Below the pieces are notes generated by a model. That model searched no databases, was not told the DNA's origin, and was given only the letters and a program-made list of their open reading frames with translations. Made by a program: the position numbers and the translations under genes. From Bog-473 sp963850095 (GTDB lineage: Bacteria > Actinomycetota > Acidimicrobiia > Acidimicrobiales > RAAP-2), in NCBI GenBank assembly GCA_963850095.1, contig CAWKJX010000009.1, forward strand, positions 124,001 through 188,000: DNA of 64,000 nucleotides. The letters are read 5' to 3'. This document shows, piece by piece, positions 18,214-27,300 of this stretch. Positions within the stretch are counted from its first letter, which is position 1; every line of letters begins with the position of its first letter.

Positions 18214-19791
18214 ATGACAAGGAGAACGTTCAGAGTGATCGACATCGTCGAGATCCTCATCCATTGGAGTGCCGGCCGGAAGAAGGCCGAGGTGGCCAGA
18301 AGCCTCGGGGTGGACCGGGGCACCGTGGCCAAGTACACCGCCAAGGCCCTGTCTGAGGGCTACGGGCCCGACGGCGAGCCGCTCTCGCGGAGCAGTGGGG
18401 CGACACTGGTCCACGGGTGGTTCCCAGAACTGGTCGACCCCCGGCACCGGAGCCTCACCCACGCCACGATCGAGCCCACCGGACCGACATCGAAGAGATG
18501 CTCAAGACGAACACGGCCACGACGGTGCACCAGCGCCTGCGTGACGAGCACGGGCTCGCGGTCGGCCTCTCGAGCTTCCGCCGCTACGTCTGGCGCGAGT
18601 TCCCCGAGGACAACCTGGACAACAAGGTGACGCTGCCGCGACCCGACGTCGCCGCCGGCGAGGAGGCTCAGATCGACTACGGCTATCTCGGCACGTGGCT
18701 CGACCCGCTGACCGAGCGCATGCGCCGGGTGTGGGCCTTCGTCATGGTGCTGGCCTGCAGCCGCCACATGTTCGTCCGGCCGGTGTTCATCATGGACCAG
18801 CGCACCTGGACGGCGTGCCACGTGCGAGGCGTTCGCGTTCTTCGGCGGCGTGCCGCGGCGCCTGGTGAGCGACAATCTCAAGACCGGGGTGCATCAAGGC
18901 CGACATCTACGACCCGATGCTGAACCACTCCTATGCCGAGCTGGCCGCGCACTACCGCTGCCTCATCGACCCGGCTCGGGCACTGAAACCGAAGGACAAG
19001 CCTCGGGTCGAACGACTGATGCCCTACGTCCGAGATTCCCTGTGGCGCGGCCGTGAGTGGATCGACCTGCCCCACATGCAAAGCGGTGCGCTCACTTGGT
19101 GCACCGACGTCGCCGGTCTGCGATCGCACCGCTCGCTCGACGGCGCCTCGCCGCTCTCGGTCTTCGAGGCGACCGAGCGCCCGGCGCTGATCGCCCTGCC
19201 GAGCGCACCCTTCGAGCTGGCGACCTGGAGCTACCCCAAGGTCGGGCCCGACTGCTACGTCAAGGTCGGGCAAGGCGCTCTATACCGGTCCCCTGGCGCT
19301 TCATCGGCCACCAGGTCGACGCCCGAGCCGGCGAGCGCACCGTCGAGTTCTACGCCGACGGCAAGGTGATCAAGACCTGGGCCCGGATCGAGAAGGGCAA
19401 GCAGACCGACTGGGCCGACTTCCCGCCCGAGAAGGTGGCCTTCTTCATGCGCACGCCCCAGTGGTGCCGCAAGCGGGCCGGCGAGCTCGGAGCCAACGTC
19501 AAAGCCCTGGTGGAGGGGCTGCTCGAGGTGAACGCCCTCTACCGGCTGCGCCAGGCCCAAGGGGTGCTCGGCCTGGCCGACAAGCACGGCGCTGAGCGCC
19601 TCGACGCGGCGTGTCGCCGAGCCATCGAGGTCGGCGACCCCGGGTACCGCACCGTCAAGGGCATCCTGGTGGCCGGCACCGAGGCCGAGGGGACACGACG
19701 AACACGTCGCGCCCGATGCCCCGGCCCACCTCCACGGCGCCGACTGACCCTGTTCGCCCATTTCGGTGACGTCGAGGCGGCGGGACAATGA
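18214..19791 (+). pseudogene. istA: IS21 transposase IstA, frameshifted
   Basis: The ATG at 18214 follows GAGGAGG. The N-terminal HTH (VARSLGVDRGTVAKYTAKA) is intact. The catalytic core appears in pieces: EEAQIDYGYLGTWLDP (first Asp), RRLVSDNLKTGV (second Asp) and a degenerate region after LKPKDKPRVERLMPYV (Glu). The C-terminal YTVPWRFIG/VEFYADGKVIKTW beta-rich domain and the tail TLFAHFGDVEAAGQ are recognisable. Frame breaks lie near 18480, 18830, 18875, 18895, 19275 and 19690. The stop overlaps the istB ATG (ATGA). Full length would be about 525 residues, normal for IstA. Confidence 0.85.
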
Positions 19792-20548
19792 GGACCCACC
19801 AGCTCGAGACGACGCTGCGCTCGCTCGCGGCTCTCGGGGATGCTCGACACCTTCGAGGCCCGGCTCGCCCAGGCCGACGCCGGTGAGCTCGGCCACGTCG
19901 AGTTCCTCCAGGCGCTCTGCGAGGACGAGCTCTCCCGGCGCGAGCGCGGCCGGCATCGCGCGCCGGGTCCGGGCGGCCCACTTCGAGCAGGTCTGCGCCA
20001 TCGAGGACTACGACTTCATCCTACAACCCCAAGATCCCCGCCGCCCACATCCGCGACCTGGCCACGTTGCGCTTCATCGAAGGCCGGCGAGTCGGTGATG
20101 CTCCACGGCCCCGTCGGTGTCGGCAAGACGATGATCGCCCAGGCGCTCGGTCACCAGGCCTGTCGGCGGGGCTACAGCGTGGCGTTCACCAAGACCTCGC
20201 GCCTGCTGGCCGACCTCGCCGGTGGCCACGCCGATCGGACCTGGGAGACCCGTCTGCGTCGCTGGGCCCGACCAACCGTCCTTGATCCTCGACGATTTCG
20301 CCATGCGTGAGTTCACCCCCACCCAGTCCGACGACCTCTACGAGCTGGTCACCGAACGAGCGGGCAAGAGCCTCATCACCACGGCCAACCGGGCGGCCAC
20401 GGACTGGTACTCCCTGTTCCCCAATCCCGTCGTCGCCGAGTCGATCCTCGACCGGGTCGTCAACGGCGCCCACCACATCCACATGGAGGGCAAGTCCTAC
20501 CGGCCCAACAAGCGCCCCGGCGCTCCGGGCACCGAGAAGAAGACGTGA
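19788..20548 (+). pseudogene. istB: IS21 helper ATPase IstB, frameshifted
   Basis: Starts with MRTHQLETTLRSLAALGM, overlapping the istA stop. The Walker A motif is GPVGVGKTMIAQALG, followed by the Walker B-like LILDDFAMREF and the IstB segment SLITTANRAATDWYSLFPNPVVAES. Frame breaks are needed near 19837, 19948, 20030, 20085 and 20275. IstB is the DnaA/DnaC-like AAA+ ATPase that loads the IstA transposase on target DNA. The protein would be about 253 residues. Confidence 0.85.
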
Positions 20549-20889
20549 GCGCGCGCGGCCGAGCAGCCGAGTCGATGCGCCGCCCGCGGCTGCGACAAGC
20601 CGTTGCCCGCATCGAGCGGCCGGGGCCGACCCCCCCTCTACTGCTCGCCGGAGTGCAGAGGCACAGCAGGAGCTCGTGGCGGACCACTCAGTGTCGAAGT
20701 CGACCACGACCTGCCACGACGACCGATGACCGTCCGACCGGGCGGGTGTGGCTCGTCCGAATGCGCCGCGGGAACGCCGTGGTCATCGTCGCCAACGAAC
20801 TCGGTCGGCCCTCGGCCGACCACCTGGCCGCTCAGATCGCCGACCTTCATCAGCCCGCCCAGGTGGGCAGAGGGAGGTGCCATGGAGTA
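20545..20889 (+). pseudogene. Small IS21-associated ORF with RPPLYCSPECR zinc-finger-like motif
   Basis: Between istB and the right IS end lies a short coding remnant. It overlaps the istB stop (GTG at 20545), and GRGRPPLYCSPECR (20620-20660), VWLVRMRRGNAVVIVANELGRPSADHLAAQ and PPRWAEGGAME followed by a stop can be read if about three single-base shifts are allowed. A Cys pair next to a basic GRPP stretch suggests a small nucleic-acid-binding protein. Its position inside the IS implies it travels with IS21. Confidence 0.4.
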
Positions 20890-20959
20890 GACAGAACCTC
20901 CAGGGGCCCAGTGGTGGATTACTTGAACGTTGGGCTGCGGGATAACGCGAACGCCGACA

Positions 20960-21463
20960 CCTGGGTGTCGGTGGCGGGCGTTGAAGTCGGCCATGAAGGC
21001 TCGACGAAGCCTGATCGTCGAGGCGGCATGGGCTTGGCGCTCGTCGACGACGCTTGCCGAAGCTGTAGCGCGAGGTGTCGGCTGTTGTGGTGGAACTGGC
21101 CTCGATGGCGCGAGATGCTCGACCAGCCTCGGCGGATCGCTGTCAGAAGCGAGCAGCCCCGTCGTCGAAGAATCTGACAAAGGCCTTGGCTTCTGAGGAT
21201 GTCATCGAGATCCTCGTCGTCGACCATCACCTTGGCCGGGTGCAGCTCGAGATAGACCTCATCGAGGTCCGCGCAGGTCAGCTGGTCAGATGGCCGTCGA
21301 GATAGGCCGACTTGTAGTGGATCGGCGCTCTCCGGCGTCCTTGTCCGGCTCGAGGCCAACGTCCGCACGCCATGTGCGAAGCGCCTCTTCAGCTCTTTAC
21401 GAGCACCTCATAGTCCTCTTCGCTCTTGGGCATCCAGTCGGGGGTGGTTCGTGCCATCGCCCC
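20960..21463 (-). pseudogene. Hypothetical protein fragment, truncated by IS21 and frameshifted
   Basis: From the ATG at 21463 one reads MARTTPDWMPKSEEDYEVLV, then, with one-base shifts, ELKRRFAHG, IHYKSAYLDGHLT, LDEVYLELHPAKVMVDDEDL and ILRSQGLCQILR. The KSAYLDGHLT...DLDEVYLELHPAKV pattern looks like a real, acid-rich soluble domain rather than a shadow. The reading stops at the IS21 border at 20959, so the 3' end is missing. The family is not recognised. Confidence 0.4.
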
Positions 21464-21596
21464 ATCTTCGCCCGCCCACGCGACGGGCAGTCTGACCGTC
21501 CAGCTGGCGAAACCGACCCGCGGTCAGTCAGGAGAGCCGCTTTTTTGCATCACCTCTGGTCAGGACACCAACTGGCAGACACCCAGGATCCGACCG

Positions 21597-21645
21597 GAAA
21601 AGCGTGAGGTCACCGGATCGACGCCGGTCACGACCACCGGAAAGC
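21597..21645 (+). repeat. attR-type direct repeat (3' half of tRNA-Phe)
   Basis: Matches 10566-10614 over 49 bases with one difference. It includes the anticodon-loop end, variable region, T arm and acceptor 3' strand of tRNA-Phe plus nine following bases, without the 5' half. It marks the right border of the island. Confidence 0.85.
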
Positions 21646-21710
21646 CGGTGATGCTCACGAGCTGGCACTCGATCGGCTCTCTCCGACGTGCGCTGTCCTG
21701 TGCTCCCACA

Positions 21711-22418
21711 TCACGCCGTTGCGAGCGTCGGCTCGTGATCGTCACTGACTGGCGCAACTTGGTCGGCCGCTCGCCAGATGCGAACCGAGAGCAGGACCAT
21801 CGCCAGCGCGAACGGCGCCATTTGCAGAACGACCTTGGCGATACCGACGGACGCCGTCTGTTCGGCAAGCTCAAAGCCCAACGCGAAGAGAACTGCGAGC
21901 CAACGTGGTACACGACCGCTGCGCCAGAGGGCGACTCCCATGATGATCGGCGCCACGAACTCGCTGAAGGCGTAGACGTCGGTGAATGCCTGGCCTGGCC
22001 CCGAATTGAAGTTGGTGACCAGAAGCCGTGCCGCCGCATCGTGCGGCACACGGGCTGTGGCTGCAGCTGCGAGATTGATGCCGCCAAGGACGTTGGTGAC
22101 GACACCGCAGAAGGCGCCGATCCCGCCGAGCAGAACCGCAATGGTGGCAGCCGTCGATCCACGCTTTCGGATCAGCATGGCGATTGCGCCATAGGAGACG
22201 ATCAAGGCCCCGAGCGCCAGCTCGGTGAGCGAGGCCGAGATAGAGAGCTGCGTATGGTGCTTTGCTGCGATCGGCAACACTTTGAGCGCTACCGCCGTTG
22301 TCGTGACGATCTGGTCGGTGCCCTTGGGATCGATACCCTCGGCCCCGATGTAGAGCGCTGCGGTGAGGGGAAGAGCGAGTGCGAACATTCGTTGGCGGGT
22401 TCGTAGGGCGTTGTTCAC
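21711..22418 (-). CDS. Polytopic membrane protein of unknown function
   Basis: A 235-residue protein with about six hydrophobic helices (for example MFALALPLTAALYIG, ALIVSYGAIAMLI, ATIAVLLGGIGAFCGVV and VVLQMAPFALAMVLL) and a short acidic tail. The GTG at 22418 is preceded by GGAGAA at the right distance. An upstream in-frame extension runs into the ABC permease gene in another frame and is rejected. The gene lies 62 bases after the ABC-2 permease on the same strand, so it may be a third part of the exporter operon. Confidence 0.75.
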   Translation of the reverse strand: MNNALRTRQRMFALALPLTAALYIGAEGIDPKGTDQIVTTTAVALKVLPIAAKHHTQLSISASLTELALGALIVSYGAIAMLIRKRGSTAATIAVLLGGIGAFCGVVTNVLGGINLAAAATARVPHDAAARLLVTNFNSGPGQAFTDVYAFSEFVAPIIMGVALWRSGRVPRWLAVLFALGFELAEQTASVGIAKVVLQMAPFALAMVLLSVRIWRAADQVAPVSDDHEPTLATA

Positions 22419-22480
22419 TGACTTCTCCAGTCGATTGAGATTCGTCGGACCCGGTGCTGGTCGATCTGTGCGGTTGTGGC

Positions 22481-23311
22481 TCAGGCGTCGCGGTGCGACA
22501 TCCGGATCGAGGCCGCCGCCAAGGCGATGGCGGCATAGACGCCGAGGACCACAACGGCAGTACCTGGCTTCAGGAGTCCCGCCGAGTGGTTGACCGTGAC
22601 GGCGGCCTGGAGTGCGGTCCCGGGCACGTACTGGCGGAGGCCGGCCGGAAGCAGCTGGCCGAGCGTGACGCCTCCCACGATGACGAGCACCAGTGCCGTG
22701 GTCGCTGCCGCGGTGTGTCGGATGAGGCCGCCGAGCCCGACCCCGATGACGGCAATGAGGCTCACCGCCAGGGCACCGAAGACCACCGCTTGGAGGACGC
22801 CGGGATGGGCGAAGGACACTTCGAGGTGCTTGCCGGAGAAGACCCGCTGGCCGACTTCGAAGCTGACCACGGCAGTCAACAGCGCCAACGGGAACACGAA
22901 CGCCGCAGTGACCGCAGCTTTGGCTGCCAGTACCCGCCGCCTGGTGGGCGTGGCGGCAAAGGTGGACCGAATCATCCCCGTCGCGTACTCGGCGGTCATG
23001 GCCCGGACGCCAAGTGCCGCGAGCAGCACGGCACCGACGAAGACGACGCCGAAGAGGGAACAGGCGGTTGGGTCGAACGTCTGGCGCTGCCCCGCTGTCA
23101 TCTTCGACCACTGTTGGGCTTGGGAGACACAAAGGATCGCCCCCAGGGCAACCGAGATGACCATGGCCATGACCACTGTCCGCCAGGTGGAGGGCAGGGT
23201 GCGGAGCTTGGTCCACTCTGCCTTGGAAATCCTGCGGATCCTGGGAGTCCGCACCGGCGGGGCGGGGGGTGTGAAGTGAGTCGCGTCGATGGTGTAGGTG
23301 GCAGTGCTCAT
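22481..23311 (-). CDS. ABC-2 type transporter permease
   Basis: A 276-residue integral membrane protein. A soluble N terminus (RRISKAEWTKLRTLPSTW) contains the SKAEWTKLRT motif seen at the start of many actinobacterial ABC-2 permeases. Six hydrophobic spans follow, with the conserved AEYATGMIRSTFAATPTRRRVLAAK cytoplasmic loop after span 2. The start lies two bases from the end of the ATPase gene, so the pair forms a coupled exporter. The substrate, probably a lipid-like or antibiotic-like compound, is unknown. Confidence 0.9.
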   Translation of the reverse strand: MSTATYTIDATHFTPPAPPVRTPRIRRISKAEWTKLRTLPSTWRTVVMAMVISVALGAILCVSQAQQWSKMTAGQRQTFDPTACSLFGVVFVGAVLLAALGVRAMTAEYATGMIRSTFAATPTRRRVLAAKAAVTAAFVFPLALLTAVVSFEVGQRVFSGKHLEVSFAHPGVLQAVVFGALAVSLIAVIGVGLGGLIRHTAAATTALVLVIVGGVTLGQLLPAGLRQYVPGTALQAAVTVNHSAGLLKPGTAVVVLGVYAAIALAAASIRMSHRDA

Positions 23312-23312
23312 G

Positions 23313-24243
23313 TCAGGCTCCTTTGGTTGCGTCGACCAGCTGGCCGGCGTGGTAGTCGGTGTGGTCCTTGGTCAGGTCGAAATACGCCTCTTCGAGCGAC
23401 GATCCCAGTAGGGCCAGCTCGACGAGGGTGATGTCGTGGGAACGAGCGGCCGCGCCGATCGTGGCGGAGTCCATTCCGGTCACGACCATGGCGCCGTCAG
23501 ATCCACAGTCGATCAGCGCGCCTCGCTGGGTCAAGGCCTCAGCCAGATCGGCCTGCTCCACGGCCCGGACCCGGACACTCGAGGCCGTGTGCCGGTTGAT
23601 GAACTCATCGGTGCCGGCGTCGGCGATGATGCGGCCCCGACCGATCACAATCAGGTGATCGGCGGTCTGGGCCATCTCGCTCATGAGATGGCTCGAGAGG
23701 AACACCGTGCGGCCTTCGTGATGCCAGCGACTTCATCAGGTTGCGGATCCAGAGGATGCCCTCGGGGTCGAGCCCGTTGATCGGCTCGTCGAACATCACC
23801 GTCTCGGGGTCGCCGAGCAGCGCGCCGGCAATGCCGAGCCGCTGGTTCATGCCGAGCGAGAACGTCCCGACCCTCTTTCCTGCCACGTCGCTGAGTCCGA
23901 CGATGTCGAGCACCTCGGCCACCCGTCGACGGGGGATGCCGTTGCTGTCGGCCAGCCACATGAGGTGGTTGGCGGCACTGCGGCCACCGACAATGGCTTT
24001 GGCGTCCAAGAGCGCCCCGACCGACCGGAGTGGGTCGGCCAGCTGGCAGTAGGGCTTGCCGTCCACGCGGACTTCGCCTGAAGTCGGGGCGTCGAGGCCC
24101 ATGATCATGCGCATGGTGGTCGACTTGCCGGCCCCATTGGGGCCGAGGAAACCGGTCACCTGCCCGGGCCGGACTGTAAAGGAGACCTCATTGACGGCCA
24201 CGGTCTTGCCGTAGCGCTTGGTGAGGTGCGTTGCCTCGATCAT
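23313..24243 (-). CDS. ABC transporter ATP-binding protein, frameshifted
   Basis: A drug-exporter type ATPase of about 309 residues once one frame break is repaired. Walker A is GPNGAGKST (res ~37-45), the signature is the variant FSLGMNQRLG, and Walker B is TVMFDEPINGLDP. At 23716-23722 the frame shifts. Upstream it reads IRNLMKSLA and downstream EGRTVFLSSHLMSEM, where the H-loop His is in SSHLMSE; one extra base in CTGGCATCAC explains it. The C-terminal domain (SVRVRAVEQADLAEAL) and the final LEEAYFDLT follow the DrrA-like pattern. The ATG at 24243 lies in a leader hairpin. Confidence 0.85.
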
Positions 24244-24282
24244 GGTGCTTCCTTTCCTCGGCGATTCGGTCTGGGAAGCACC
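24244..24282 (-). promoter_or_regulatory. Leader hairpin covering the ribosome site of the ABC ATPase
   Basis: On the minus-strand transcript GGTGCTTCC (24282-24274) can pair with GGAAGCACC (24252-24244), nine perfect pairs around a 21-base loop. The second arm contains the GGAAG ribosome site and ends one base before the ATG at 24243. The stem would block translation unless opened. It could equally be a DNA dyad for a regulator such as the divergent AfsR-like protein. Confidence 0.5.
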
Positions 24283-24327
24283 CTGCGCTCGGGGCCTGAG
24301 GTGCCGCTGATGTGGTCCTGAGGCGGG

Positions 24328-24360
24328 CTGGTCAGCTCGAGGACGACGCACCTGGTCAGC
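24328..24360. promoter_or_regulatory. Direct repeat in the divergent ABC/AfsR-like promoter region
   Basis: CTGGTCAGC occurs at 24328-24336 and 24352-24360, on the same face with a 24-base period. SARP/AfsR proteins bind short direct repeats near the -35 region, usually at 11 or 22 base spacing. Position and form are suggestive, but spacing is not exact. Confidence 0.35.
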
Positions 24361-24377
24361 GGTCGTACCGTGGGGGT

Positions 24378-27300
24378 GTGGAAGTGAGGCTCTTCGGCGA
24401 GTTCGAGGTGCTCAAAGGGGGTGTGGCGATACCGGTTCGCGGCGCCAAGCAGCGGGCCCTGCTGGCACTCCTGGCCCTCAACCGAGGGAGTCCCGTCAGC
24501 GCCGACCGTCTGATCGACCGGCTGTGGGGCGACGGGCAGACCGCCAAGCCGGCCAACGCGTTGCAGGCGCAGATCGTCCAGCTGCGCCGAACTCTCGGAG
24601 CGTCGGCCATCGTCACCTCCGAATCCGGCTATGCGCTCGATGTCAGTGCCGCTGACCTGGACGCAGCCCGATTCGAAGACCTGGTTGCCGAAGGTCGTCG
24701 CCTGAGCGCCGAGGGCGAGCTCGCCTTGGCGTCCGCCGTGCTCGGTGACGCCCTCCGGTTGCGCCGCGGCGAACCGCTGTCCGAGTTCGCGTACGCCGGC
24801 TTCGCCGACGCCGAACGGGCCCATCTCAACGAGTTAGCCCTGGTGGCGACGGAGTACCGAGTGGAAGCGGACCTGGGGCTCGGCCATCACAACGAGCTCG
24901 TGGGCGAGCTGGAAGCGCTGTGTCGCGAGCACTCGCTCCGCGAACGCCTCTGGGAGCTGCTCATGCTGGCTCTCTACCGGGCTGGGCGCCAAGCCGAAGC
25001 GCTGCGTGCCTTCACCGAGATCCGTGACCGCCTGGTCGACGAGCTCGGGATCGACCCCGGATCTTCTCTGCGTGACCTGGAGGCCCGCATCCTCGTCCAC
25101 GACCCGGCCCTCGCCGCAGACCAACCGGCACCACAGCGTGCGCCGTCGATGCCCTCGCTGCCAGGCAACCTGCCCGAACCACTGAGCAGCTTCTGCGGGC
25201 GCAACACCGAACTGGAACAGGTGGACCAAGCAATTGACTCCAGCCGCTTGGTCACCTTGATCGGCCCTGGCGGGGTCGGCAAGACTCGCCTGGCGGTCGC
25301 GGCTGCGGCGCAGCGTCGCGACCGGCACTCCGGTGGAGCCTGGCTGGTGGAGCTCGCGGGTGTCACCGACCCCGCAGCCGTCGCCCCGGCTGCGGCTGCG
25401 GCCCTCGGCGCCTCGGGGCCTGCTCCGGGCGATGACCAGCCCTCGGGATCGACGGCGGAGCTCATCGCCCGCCACCTCAGGGGCCGCTCCCTCGTCATCG
25501 TCCTCGACAACTGCGAACACGTCGTCGACGAGGCGGCTGCGCTCGCCCAGGCCCTGGTCGGGGCGCTGCCCGGCCTCCGGATGGTGGCCACCAGTCGCGA
25601 GCCCCTCGGCGTTCCCGGCGAGTTCCTGATTCCCGTCGTGGGGCTGGTACCGGCGGACGCGGTCGAGCTCTTCGGGGATCGTGCTCGTGCGGTGCAGCCA
25701 GGCTTCGAACCTGGCGGGGCCGCCGAAGCGGTCATCGACGGTATCTGCCGCCGGCTCGACGGCCTGCCCCTGGCTATTGAGCTGGCCGCCGCCCGCCTCC
25801 GGGCCCTCCCACTGGCGACCCTGGCCGAGCGGCTCGACGACCGCTTCGCGCTGCTCAGCCGCGGTGCTCGGACCGCGCTGCCCCGCCAACGAACCCTGCG
25901 TGCGGTCGTGGACTGGAGCTACGACCTCCTCTTCGACGACGAGCGCCGCCTGTTCGCTCGCCTGTCCGTCTTCGTCGGCGGCTGCGAACTCGACGCGATC
26001 GAGTCCGTGTGCGCGGACGACAAGGTGCCAAAGGACGAGGTCCTCGACGTGTTGAGCCGGCTGGTGGACAAGTCGCTCGTCATGGCCCCGATCGCGGGCG
26101 AGACCCGGTTCTCCCAGCTGCAGACGTTGTGGCAGTACGGCAAGGACCGCCTCGATGACTCCGACGAGGCCGACTCGGTACGAGCCAGGCATGCGGCCTA
26201 TTACCGCCACTTCGCCGAGGGCGCCAACGAACGCCTACGAGGTGCCGCGGCATCGGTGTGGCACACCCGCCTGAACCCGGAGTTGGCCAATATGAAGGTC
26301 GCGCTCGATTGGCACCTGGACACCGGCGACATAGATGCAGCGCTCTTGATGGTCTCTGGAATGGCGTGGTTGTGGTTCGTCAACAGCGATTTTGCCGAAG
26401 GTGCGCGTTGGCTGGCCAGCGCGTTAGGTGCCGAAGGAAAGCGCCGTGATGAGCTGCACGCCACCGCCCAGGTCTGGCACGGCTATTTCGTCGGCATATC
26501 GTCCAGCCCCGCGTCGGGAGTCGCCGAGTGTGACCAGGCCATTGTTGTCTTGAGGCCACGCGTCGACCGGGTTCGCCTGGCGGAAGCGCTCCTGCTCGGA
26601 GCGACGGTACTGATACACGCCTACGAATTCGGTCGGTCCCTGGAAGCCTTGGCTGAGGCGCGGGCGCTCCTGGAGCCCCACGAGCAGGGTTGGCTGCTCG
26701 GTGCGCACGACATGCTGGTCAGCTGGAACATGGCCTCGTTCGGGCGTCTCGACGAGGCCGAGGCGGCCGCCCGCTCGAGCATTGAGCGCTTCGACGCCGT
26801 CGGGGAAGTCTTGTTGGTGGTCAATTCACTCAATGCCCTCGCCGGCATCATCGCGGCCAAGGGGGATATCGAAGGCGCATCGGTGGCCTACGAAGTACTC
26901 CTACAGCGCTGCCGGACCACCGGGGACAACCCTTTCCAGAACTCCGCCCTGGTCGCTCTCGCTGTCCTGCGGGCCAGACAAGGTGACGACGCGGCAGCGG
27001 ACGATCTCTATCAAGAGGCCATCGGCTGCGCGTTCAACCCATGGCTGTCAGCAGACGCCATCGTGGGCCAAGCCGCGGTCGCCCGACGCCTGGGCGATCT
27101 GGCCCGGGCCAAAAGGTTGCTCGACAACGCGGCAGACCGGTACCGAGACGCAGACATTCCCGCCGGTCGGCCCCGAGTGCTCGCGGGACTGGCCTGGTGG
27201 GCGATCGGTGCAGGTCAGCCAGATGCCGCTTCCGTCTTTGCGGCGGACGCCGTGAATGCTGCTGGGGCCATCGCGGACCCGGAAACCCAACTCCTCGCCG

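Larger units (their letters stand above)
18054..20959 (+). mobile_element. IS21-family insertion sequence
   Basis: A 2.9-kb element with istA- and istB-type genes. The ends read TGTCAGCGTTCAAGTAATCC (18054-) and, inverted, TGTCGGCGTTCGCGTTATCC (ending 20959). Sub-terminal copies of GTTCAAGT(A/T)AT(C/T)C occur at 18061, 18093 and 18117 on the left, and inverted at 20912-20928 and 20936-20952 on the right. Multiple end repeats are the transposase-binding sites of IS21. No clean target duplication is visible. Confidence 0.85.
10566..21645. mobile_element. Genomic island integrated at tRNA-Phe
   Basis: An 11-kb segment bounded by the 49-bp repeats. The inside differs sharply from the flanks: it contains four insertion sequences, broken transposases, one interrupted secreted-protein gene and a truncated hypothetical. 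Operon-organised metabolic genes lie on both sides. No tyrosine or serine recombinase gene is recognisable, so the island is either a remnant that lost its integrase or was mobilised in trans. The only non-transposon cargo that looks functional in origin is the propeller protein split by IS630. Confidence 0.75.

Noticed and set aside
24312..24377. An upstream start for the AfsR-like regulator
   Set aside because: The added 22 residues are not winged-helix sequence and cover the direct repeats of the promoter region.
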